A stretch of 8,333 nt of DNA from positions 1 through 8,333 of the forward strand of contig JACPST010000061.1 of the NCBI GenBank assembly GCA_016193165.1, read 5' to 3'. Made by a program: the position numbers and the translations under genes. The notes beneath the pieces are model-generated. The model saw only the letters and a program-made list of their open reading frames with translations. It had not been told where the DNA came from and ran no database searches. Of the stretch, positions 1 to 5,134 are shown piece by piece (positions within the stretch are counted from its first letter, which is position 1; each line of letters starts with the position of its first letter). This DNA comes from Deltaproteobacteria bacterium. GTDB taxonomy: Bacteria > Bdellovibrionota > JACOXK01 > 2-02-FULL-40-11.

Positions 1-128
1 AAGATCGTGGAGTGAGGGTTCCTTCTCAACATATTCAACAAGGCAAACGCATTGGGATTGGCTACGCAGGCAAGTGGCAGCATAAGCCCTGGCGTTTTTT
101 CCTTGCGCCCACCTTCCTCACTATGTAA
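1..128 (+). CDS. C-terminal end of an unidentified protein (partial)
   Basis: The only frame open from the window edge begins with a complete codon at base 3 and runs 41 codons to a TAA at 126-128. The tail is basic and aromatic (GKRIGIGYAGKW, then KPWRFFLAP). I do not recognise the family. It is taken as a real gene end because the other two forward frames stop early (near base 15 and near base 92) and because the stop lies only 24 nt before the next start codon, which has a strong ribosome binding site. That spacing suggests co-transcription with the secreted-protein gene that follows. The function cannot be given from this fragment. Confidence 0.55.
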   Translation, partial: DRGVRVPSQHIQQGKRIGIGYAGKWQHKPWRFFLAPTFLTM

Positions 129-142
129 TCTTTTCTTTAAAA

Positions 143-148
143 AGGAGG
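143..148 (+). promoter_or_regulatory. Shine-Dalgarno site for the small secreted protein gene
   Basis: A perfect AGGAGG lies 4 nt before the ATG at 153 and fixes that start. It is the strongest ribosome binding site in the window and contrasts with several genes further right that have none. Confidence 0.85.
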
Positions 149-152
149 CGTT

Positions 153-632
153 ATGCGTCTATTCATTATATGTTTAAGTATTGTTTTTTTGGGAATATCA
201 CAGCTCTACGCGGCGGAGCATGCGGGGAAAGAACATCCGGGGCAAGAACATGCGGGGCAGGCGGTAAAGAAAAACTTTACGGAAAAAGATATCAAAAACG
301 CCATTACAGAGCATATTAGATCTCTTGAACAAGAAGGCGTTTTTACTCTGACAGATGCGGATGATCATGATAAAGTTTTAGATCTCCTCTTTGTTAAAAT
401 CCATGACCCTGTGAGAAAGTTGGGCAATGGAAATTATTTTGCCTGCACAGATTTTAATCTCAAAGAAACCAAAGAAAAAATATATGACATTGATTTTTGG
501 CTAGAGCCCAAAGAAGGAAAATTGGTGGTCTATAAAACAAAAGTTCACAAAGATCCAAGACAAGTGGCTGGCCAGTGGGTGAAAAAAGAACGGTATACCT
601 TCAAAGGGGATAAGATTGTTCCTGTACGCTAG
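153..632 (+). CDS. Small secreted protein with N-terminal EHxGx repeats, function unknown
   Basis: The product has 159 residues. Residues 1-20 are a typical signal peptide (basic MR, hydrophobic IICLSIVFLGIS, then LYA-A), so the mature protein should be periplasmic or secreted. The mature N-terminus is three tandem pentapeptides, EHAGK-EHPGQ-EHAGQ (residues 22-36). A soluble domain of about 120 residues follows, with FVKIHDPVRKL (80-90), NYFACTDFN (94-102), YDIDFWLEPKEGKLVVY (111-127) and a basic end. The single mature cysteine is C98. From memory, this layout (EHPGK-type repeat, then a KIHDPVRK and DIDFWL domain) recurs in hypothetical proteins of uncultured bacteria, but no function is known to me. 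The histidine-rich repeat could bind metal, which is speculation. The start is set by the AGGAGG at 143-148. The 3' end overlaps the next gene by 17 nt, suggesting coupled translation. Confidence 0.85.
   Translation: MRLFIICLSIVFLGISQLYAAEHAGKEHPGQEHAGQAVKKNFTEKDIKNAITEHIRSLEQEGVFTLTDADDHDKVLDLLFVKIHDPVRKLGNGNYFACTDFNLKETKEKIYDIDFWLEPKEGKLVVYKTKVHKDPRQVAGQWVKKERYTFKGDKIVPVR
216..260 (+). repeat. Three tandem 15-bp units encoding EHxGx
   Basis: In-frame direct repeats of 15 bp, each of the form GARCATSCGGGGMAR, encode EHAGK, EHPGQ and EHAGQ. The DNA copies are very similar, differing mainly at the G/C that decides Ala or Pro, so the array looks recently duplicated or prone to slippage. It sits directly after the signal peptide cleavage region. 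Confidence 0.8.
604..609 (+). promoter_or_regulatory. Shine-Dalgarno-like site supporting a TTG start
   Basis: AAGGGG lies 6 nt before the TTG at 616, inside the 3' end of the upstream gene. It supports TTG 616 as the start of the transglutaminase-like gene. No in-frame ATG lies in the signal-peptide region. Confidence 0.5.
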
Positions 633-1605
633 GATACTATTTATTGTTCTGTATTTTTTAGGATCTCACTCTTTTTCTGAGGCGTGTGAATATCATACTC
701 AAAAGCCTCAAAATTATGCGTTTACCTATTCGGTCGAAATCAAGCCTGCTTTAGAGGCAGGAAAAACATTGTCTGTTTGGATTCCCTATCCTTTTGAAGG
801 CAAATATCAAAAAGTTTTAAAGTTTAATTCAAAGTTGCCTCAAAATTTTAAGCAGCCCTTGAAGATTACTGCCGAGCCTAGGTATGGAAATCGCATGATT
901 TATTTAGAAGGCAAAACTTCGAAGGAGTCCGTAGAGCTTTCTTTTGAATATGAGGTGCTTCGGTATCCCTATTTTGGATGCAAAGATAAAAATTGTGACA
1001 AGTATTCTAAGCCTTATTTATATAAAGCTGCGGATAAACTGGTTCCATTCTTTCCTCAAATTCGAACCATTGCTGCTCAAGAGGCTAAAGCTGTTAAAAA
1101 ACCTTCGGAAAAAATTCGGGCTTTTTATGACTATGTGGTTCGTGAGATGAGATACGACAAAAGTGGAGAGGGCTGGGGCAGGGGAGATGCGGTATGGGCG
1201 TGTACGTATAAGAGAGGAAATTGTACAGATTTTCATTCTTTATTTATTGCCATGAGCCGCAGTGAAAAAATCCCAGCGCGATTTGAAATTGGGGTGTCGA
1301 TTCCACAAGATCAAGCATCTGGAGAAATTCCTGGCTATCATTGCTGGGCTGAGGCCTACGCTGCTGATCAAGGATGGATTCCGATTGATGCCACAGAAGC
1401 TAAAAAGACTGGAAAAATAGATGAGTATTTTGGAACATTGCCGGCCAATCGCATTGAGTTTAGCCGGGGGCGAGACTTGGTTTTAAATCCCCCTCAAAAA
1501 GGTGAGCCTCTCAATTATTTTATTTATCCGTATGCGGAAGTGGAAGGCGCTCCGTACACGGATCTTAATAAAAAGTTTTCTTTCCAAAAACTAAAATCCT
1601 CTTAA
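616..1605 (+). CDS. Exported transglutaminase-like protein
   Basis: The product has 329 residues. From the TTG start, residues 1-22 form a hydrophobic export signal (ARILFIVLYFLGSHSFSEA) followed at once by C24, so it should act in the periplasm or at the surface. The preceding SEA is a poor lipobox, so I do not call it a lipoprotein. Residues 35-145 are beta-rich and resemble the N-terminal domain common in bacterial transglutaminase-like proteins. The transglutaminase core lies at about 165-262: GNCTDFHSLF gives nucleophile C203, GYHCWAEAY gives H242, and WIPIDATEA gives D258, so the papain-like triad is complete. Extra cysteines (C122, C127, C196, C243) could form disulfides. Such bacterial proteins may act as proteases, peptidases or cross-linkers, and the substrate here is unknown. 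The gene overlaps its upstream neighbour by 17 nt and meets the next gene tail to tail. Confidence 0.85.
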   Translation: MFLYARILFIVLYFLGSHSFSEACEYHTQKPQNYAFTYSVEIKPALEAGKTLSVWIPYPFEGKYQKVLKFNSKLPQNFKQPLKITAEPRYGNRMIYLEGKTSKESVELSFEYEVLRYPYFGCKDKNCDKYSKPYLYKAADKLVPFFPQIRTIAAQEAKAVKKPSEKIRAFYDYVVREMRYDKSGEGWGRGDAVWACTYKRGNCTDFHSLFIAMSRSEKIPARFEIGVSIPQDQASGEIPGYHCWAEAYAADQGWIPIDATEAKKTGKIDEYFGTLPANRIEFSRGRDLVLNPPQKGEPLNYFIYPYAEVEGAPYTDLNKKFSFQKLKSS

Positions 1606-1609
1606 GAGG
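1598..1609. other. 12-bp palindrome spanning two convergent stop codons
   Basis: CCTCTTAAGAGG is a perfect palindrome containing the TAA (1603-1605) of the + strand gene and the TAA (complement of 1602-1604) of the - strand gene. It could fold as a 4-bp stem with a TTAA loop. There is no uninterrupted T-run directly after it on either strand, so it is at best a weak bidirectional terminator. Confidence 0.4.
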
Positions 1610-2381
1610 TCGTATTTTCGATCTTTCGTATTCCCAGGCGTGTGAGAGAAAAATCATATTTCACTGGATCATCGGGAGAAAATTTTGCAAAAGCCGTTGT
1701 CACTTCTAAAGCTGTTTTAAGATTGGCTTGCTTTCTTTGAGTGAATCCTAGCTTAAGACCCATTTGATGCATGTGTGTGTCGATAGGAACAATGAGTTTT
1801 GAGGGAGAAATATGATCCCAGCCTCCAGGATCGATAGCATCTTTTCGGACCATCCATCGCAAAAACATATGCAGGCGTTTACTGGCGCTGTTTTTGTCTG
1901 GTTTGGGAAGAAGATGGGCGCCATAGGTTCCTTTTTGACCTATGATTTTTTCTGCGAATAAACTTAAGGCGGGTAAAGTTGAAGCGTCTTTTTTGGCATA
2001 TCCAGCCAAGAAACATTCGTAGAGAGAGCCATAATGGTTTAAATTTTTTTGAATTCCTAAAAGAAGGTGGTAGAGATCTTCATCTTTTGTAAATCGGTGT
2101 TTAAATCCTTGAGTAAGGTGTCTAATTGTTTTTGGAGATTCCCGTTTTAAGAAATCTGAAGGCGTGGGGCCTAGTTTTTCTAAAATCCACATTGTGTTTT
2201 TTAAAATTTGTTTGACACGTCCATACGCTAAGGTGGAGGCGATAAGCCCAACTACTTCTTGGTCTTGGAATCTAGAATAGCGATAGACAAATTCTAAAGG
2301 ATCAGGATGGATAAATTGGGGTCTATGATATTTTTGGTAGATGGACTCAAGCCAAGCTTTTTTATTTTGGATAGGGGCCAT
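1602..2381 (-). CDS. TIGR02757/DUF2400 family protein
   Basis: The product has 259 residues, about the usual family length. Family-typical blocks appear in order: DPLEFVYRY (27-35), DQEVVGLIAS (40-49), YGRVKQI (53-59), a conserved block at 161-179 centred on SASKRLHMFLRWMVR, DPGGW (184-188), IVPIDTHMHQMG (197-208) and DPVKYDFSLTRLGI (238-251). The family has no assigned enzymatic role that I know of. Its C-terminal half resembles the helical HhH-GPD fold of base-excision glycosylases, so a nucleic-acid role is a guess. The ATG lies 20 nt inside the 3' end of pckA and an in-frame TAG sits three codons upstream, so the start cannot move up. No Shine-Dalgarno is visible, so translation is probably coupled to pckA. 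It looks like the last gene of an add-pckA-DUF2400 unit. Confidence 0.85.
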   Translation of the reverse strand: MAPIQNKKAWLESIYQKYHRPQFIHPDPLEFVYRYSRFQDQEVVGLIASTLAYGRVKQILKNTMWILEKLGPTPSDFLKRESPKTIRHLTQGFKHRFTKDEDLYHLLLGIQKNLNHYGSLYECFLAGYAKKDASTLPALSLFAEKIIGQKGTYGAHLLPKPDKNSASKRLHMFLRWMVRKDAIDPGGWDHISPSKLIVPIDTHMHQMGLKLGFTQRKQANLKTALEVTTAFAKFSPDDPVKYDFSLTRLGIRKIENTTS

Positions 2382-3936
2382 GCTTGGCTAATTCTTCAAA
2401 ATTAAATTTTTTAAAATTTTCTATAAACTTTTTAGCCAGCTCTTTTGCTTTGGTATCATACACATTTTTATCTTTCCAGCTGATCCGTGGATTTAAAATA
2501 TTGTTTGGTACATCCGGGCACTGTTTGGGAATTCTTAAATTAAAGAAAGGATCCATCTCCGTAGGAGTGTCATTGAGCTGTCCTGAAAATATGGCTTTTA
2601 AAATAGCTCGGGTATAAGGAAGGCTAATGCGAGATCCCACCCCATAGGATCCCCCAATCCATCCGGTATTAATGAGCCATGCACAAGAGTGATGGGTTTT
2701 CATTCTTTGTCCCAGAAGATGCGCGTAGACAGAAGAGGGACGAGGCATAAAAGGAGCCCCAAAACAGGTGCTAAATGTGGCTTTGGGCTCTTTAATTCCA
2801 ATTTCTGTGCCTGCTACTTTTGCAGTATAGCCAGAAATGAAATGATACATGGCTTGTTCTGTTGTGAGCTGCGACACAGGAGGAAGCACACCAAAAGCAT
2901 CGGCTGTGAGCATGACAATGTGTTTGGGATGTCCCGCAATTCCTGTTGAAGAAGCATTAGGAATAAAATCAATGGGGTAAGAGCCTCGCGTATTTTCTGT
3001 GATTTTATTGCTGTTTAAATCCAGCATTCTGGTGTTGGGATCCAAGACAACATTTTCTAAAATAGTGCCGAAGCGTTGTGTGGTTGCATAAATTTCAGGT
3101 TCTGTTTTGGCGGACAAATTAATTACTTTGGCATAGCAACCCCCTTCAAAGTTAAAAGTGCCGTTGGGCCCCCAGCCATGTTCATCATCTCCAATGAGCA
3201 CGCGATCTGGATCAGCTGAGAGAGTGGTTTTTCCTGTTCCAGAGAGTCCAAAAAATACAGCGGTGTCATTTTCTTTTCCAATGTTAATCGAACTATGCAT
3301 GGGAAAAATGCCTTCGTCGGGGTAACAAAAATTTAAAAGCGTAAAAACCGATTTTTTCACTTCTCCAGCATAGCCTGTTCCACCGATAAGGACGGTTCCA
3401 GTTGTAAAATTTAAGATAATAAAGGTTTCAGAACGTGTGCCATCTGTTTTTGGATCTGCTTTAAAGGAGGGAGCATGGAGAATGGTAAATTTAGGCAAAC
3501 CTTTATGGATGAAGCCCGCGGTTTGTCTAAAGAACATATTTCGAACAAAAATATTATGCCAGGCTGCTTCATTAATGACTCGCACAGAATATTGATGCTT
3601 GGGATCGGCGCCCACAAAACAATCTTGTACAAAAACATCTTTATTTTCTAAATGCGCGATAACTTTTTTTCGAAGCTGTTCAAATTGAGCGGATGAAAAA
3701 GGCTTATTTTGATCCCACCAGATTTTCTTTTCTGTGGTGGTATCTCGAACAATAAATTTGTCTTCCGCGGATCGGCCTGTGTGTTTTCCGGTTGTGATGA
3801 CTAAAGGGCCTTGATCGGCTAAGACCCCTTCTCCTCTTTTAATCGCTTCTTCTGTGAGTTGAGACGTCGTAAGCCCCCAAAAAACAGCTTTATTTTTGGA
3901 AAAGCCTGCGGGTTTTAAGTGTGGATTGAGGCTCAT
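2362..3936 (-). CDS. pckA: Phosphoenolpyruvate carboxykinase (ATP)
   Basis: This cytoplasmic enzyme converts oxaloacetate and ATP to phosphoenolpyruvate, ADP and CO2, the entry step of gluconeogenesis (EC 4.1.1.49). The product has 524 residues, close to the usual 520-540. Visible signatures are TGKHTGRSAEDKFIV (49-63, with R55), the active-site Y189 and K194/K195 in GGTGYAGEVKKS, H214 in FPMHSS, the kinase-1a P-loop GLSGTGKTTLSAD (230-242), metal-binding DD in GDDEHGWGPNG (249-259), and ENTRGSYP (314-321, with R317). All catalytic residues expected for the ATP-dependent class are present, and the GTP-class sequence is not matched. The start is well set by AAGGTGAGG 7 nt upstream. It lies 30 nt after add and overlaps the DUF2400 gene by 20 nt. 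No terminator or promoter is evident in the short add-pckA gap, so it is probably read from the add promoter. Confidence 0.97.
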   Translation of the reverse strand: MSLNPHLKPAGFSKNKAVFWGLTTSQLTEEAIKRGEGVLADQGPLVITTGKHTGRSAEDKFIVRDTTTEKKIWWDQNKPFSSAQFEQLRKKVIAHLENKDVFVQDCFVGADPKHQYSVRVINEAAWHNIFVRNMFFRQTAGFIHKGLPKFTILHAPSFKADPKTDGTRSETFIILNFTTGTVLIGGTGYAGEVKKSVFTLLNFCYPDEGIFPMHSSINIGKENDTAVFFGLSGTGKTTLSADPDRVLIGDDEHGWGPNGTFNFEGGCYAKVINLSAKTEPEIYATTQRFGTILENVVLDPNTRMLDLNSNKITENTRGSYPIDFIPNASSTGIAGHPKHIVMLTADAFGVLPPVSQLTTEQAMYHFISGYTAKVAGTEIGIKEPKATFSTCFGAPFMPRPSSVYAHLLGQRMKTHHSCAWLINTGWIGGSYGVGSRISLPYTRAILKAIFSGQLNDTPTEMDPFFNLRIPKQCPDVPNNILNPRISWKDKNVYDTKAKELAKKFIENFKKFNFEELAKHGPYPK

Positions 3937-3943
3937 AAACTGG

Positions 3944-3952
3944 CCTCACCTT
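3944..3952 (-). promoter_or_regulatory. Shine-Dalgarno site for pckA
   Basis: On the - strand AAGGTGAGG ends 7 nt before the pckA ATG. It fixes the start and shows that pckA can be translated independently of add. Confidence 0.75.
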
Positions 3953-3966
3953 AACACACTAAAAAA

Positions 3967-4971
3967 TTAATTTCCAAGATATTTAAAGTGATTTTTCCAA
4001 GCCCTGTTTTTTTGCTCTTTTGAGACAAAAGAATGGTAAAAGCTTGTTAAAATTGTCTTTTTAATTTCATCTAAACTCAAGCCAAGTTCTTTCATGCAAA
4101 TTTCATATTCTTGAGTTAGTGTTGTGCCAAAAAGAGTGGGATCGTCTGAATTAATGGTGACCTCTACGCCGAGCTCCATAAATTTTTTCAAAGGATGTTC
4201 TTTAATGTGAGGGATGGCTTTAGTAATAAAATTGCTCGTCGGGCATAGTTCCAAAGGAATTTTATGGTTTACAAGATATTGGATCACCGTGAGATCTTGA
4301 ATGGCTTGGACGCCATGACCAATTCTGGAAGCTTTGAGTTTTTGAATAGAGGTTGTGATGTGAGAAGGGTGAGAGACTTCTCCGCTATGAGTGGTAATAA
4401 AAAGCCCAGCTTTGTGTGCGCGTTGGAACGGTTTTTCAAAAAGCTCTGGGTGAAAATTTGTTTCATCTCCAGCCAAATCAATCCCCACAATTTCTTTTTT
4501 CCATCGCAAAGCAAGATCAATGGTTTCTTCACAAATTTCTACTCCCAAATCTCGGCTGCTAATAAGGATAAATCCCACTTCAATCCCAAAATCTTTTTGG
4601 GCGCTCTCTCTAGCTGAAAGAGTTGCTTCCATAAGGGTGTCAAAAGATAACTTTCGGGGCTCAGCCATAAATCCCGGGCTAAACCGAAGTTCAATGAGTT
4701 TAATGTTGTCTTGCGCGATATCTTTCAAAACTTCATAAGTCAGTGTTTCGACACTTTCTTTATCTTGAAAACAGCGCTGTTGATAAAAAAGTCTCTCCAA
4801 AACTTGTGGCAGAGGCATTGGAGTTTTAACTTGAATTCCTTCGTGTGGTTTTTTTTCAGGCAAGGGTAACCTATATTTTTTGCTCCACTCTAATGTCAAG
4901 GGAACAGGAAGTGAGCCTTCGAGATGACGATGAAGCTCTACTTTAGGAAGCGCTTTTAAAATAGCTTTCAT
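3967..4971 (-). CDS. add: Adenosine deaminase
   Basis: Cytoplasmic zinc enzyme of purine salvage: adenosine to inosine plus ammonia (EC 3.5.4.4). The product has 334 residues, normal length. The metal and catalytic set is complete: VELHRHLEGSL (11-21) gives zinc ligands H14 and H16, GIDLAGDE (163-170) is a substrate-binding loop, THSGE (194-198) gives zinc ligand H195 and catalytic E198, RIGHG (216-220) gives H219, ELCPTSN (241-247) is a family signature, and NSDDP (274-278) gives zinc ligand D276 and D277. GIDLAGDE and THSGE favour adenosine deaminase over the related adenine deaminases, though substrate is not proved by sequence. The start fits the family, since LPKVELHRHLEG normally lies near residue 10. 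No Shine-Dalgarno precedes it, and the candidate promoter lies so close that the leader would be only a few nucleotides. First gene of the unit with pckA and the DUF2400 gene. Confidence 0.94.
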   Translation of the reverse strand: MKAILKALPKVELHRHLEGSLPVPLTLEWSKKYRLPLPEKKPHEGIQVKTPMPLPQVLERLFYQQRCFQDKESVETLTYEVLKDIAQDNIKLIELRFSPGFMAEPRKLSFDTLMEATLSARESAQKDFGIEVGFILISSRDLGVEICEETIDLALRWKKEIVGIDLAGDETNFHPELFEKPFQRAHKAGLFITTHSGEVSHPSHITTSIQKLKASRIGHGVQAIQDLTVIQYLVNHKIPLELCPTSNFITKAIPHIKEHPLKKFMELGVEVTINSDDPTLFGTTLTQEYEICMKELGLSLDEIKKTILTSFYHSFVSKEQKNRAWKNHFKYLGN

Positions 4972-4982
4972 ATTGAGGATTT

Positions 4983-5011
4983 CTTTTAGCTTAGTTGAAA
5001 AGAGTTGTCAA
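4983..5011 (-). promoter_or_regulatory. Candidate sigma70-type promoter for add-pckA-DUF2400
   Basis: On the - strand a perfect -35 TTGACA (complement of 5006-5011) is followed after exactly 17 nt by TAAAAG (complement of 4983-4988), matching TATAAT at 4 of 6 positions. Transcription would begin near 4976, about 5 nt before the add ATG, giving a nearly leaderless mRNA. That fits the missing Shine-Dalgarno. Confidence 0.55.
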
Positions 5012-5033
5012 AAAAAGATCATTCAGCTACAAA
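5005..5033 (+). promoter_or_regulatory. Candidate sigma70-type promoter for tRNA-Arg
   Basis: On the + strand TTGTCA (5005-5010, 5 of 6 to TTGACA) is followed after 17 nt by TACAAA (5028-5033, 4 of 6 to TATAAT). Transcription would begin near 5040, about 10 nt before the tRNA. Its -35 overlaps that of the divergent add promoter by five bases, because TTGTCAA reads TTGACAA on the other strand. Confidence 0.5.
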
Positions 5034-5048
5034 AGAGAAATCTCTTTT
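5031..5048. repeat. 8-bp inverted repeat between the promoter and the tRNA
   Basis: AAAAGAGA-AA-TCTCTTTT is an 8+2+8 inverted repeat ending two bases before the tRNA. On the + strand it resembles a small terminator hairpin followed by T and G, but no + strand gene ends here. It may be an operator, or part of the tRNA 5' leader removed by RNase P. Confidence 0.45.
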
Positions 5049-5049
5049 T

Positions 5050-5123
5050 GCGCCCGTAGCTCAATTGGATAGAGCATTTGACTTCGGATCAAAGGGTTGG
5101 GGGTTCAATTCCCTCCGGGCGCG
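5050..5123 (+). tRNA. tRNA-Arg, anticodon TCG (UCG)
   Basis: A complete cloverleaf of 74 nt. The acceptor GCGCCCG (5050-5056) pairs over 7 bp with CGGGCGC (5116-5122). The D stem is GCTC/GAGC with loop AATTGGATA. The anticodon stem TTTGA/TCAAA encloses loop CTTCGGA, giving anticodon TCG (5084-5086), which reads CGA and probably CGG. The variable region is 5 nt. The T stem GGGGG/CCCTC (one G-T pair) carries loop TTCAATT. The discriminator is G73 and an A sits in the D loop, both usual for arginine tRNAs. The 3' CCA is not encoded, so it must be added by CCA nucleotidyltransferase. The downstream gene begins 11 nt later. Confidence 0.96.
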
Positions 5124-5134
5124 TTTTTATTTAC

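Noticed and set aside
616..690. Lipoprotein call for the transglutaminase-like protein based on C24
   Set aside because: The residues before the cysteine are S-E-A, and an acidic residue at that position does not fit a lipobox.
944..1236. Short reading frames on both strands inside the transglutaminase-like gene
   Set aside because: They overlap a coding frame with an intact catalytic triad and have no support of their own.
2384..2949. Two short + strand reading frames opposite pckA
   Set aside because: Both fall inside the strongly supported pckA gene and show no family signatures or start signals.
4264..4617. 117-codon + strand reading frame opposite add
   Set aside because: It lies wholly within the complete adenosine deaminase gene, has no recognisable motif and no ribosome binding site. 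It is a shadow of the coding strand.
5031..5048. AAAAGAG/CTCTTTT hairpin as an intrinsic terminator
   Set aside because: No + strand gene ends upstream, since add points away. It lies between the promoter candidate and the tRNA, where a terminator would block the tRNA. Kept only as an inverted repeat.
5124..5128. T-run after the tRNA as a terminator
   Set aside because: Only five T residues follow the tRNA, with no dedicated hairpin apart from the cloverleaf itself, and a coding gene starts 11 nt after the tRNA.
5078..5134. Upstream extension of the membrane protein gene from a TTG at 5078
   Set aside because: It would translate the 3' half of the tRNA-Arg gene. The ATG at 5135 followed directly by a hydrophobic first membrane segment is the natural start.
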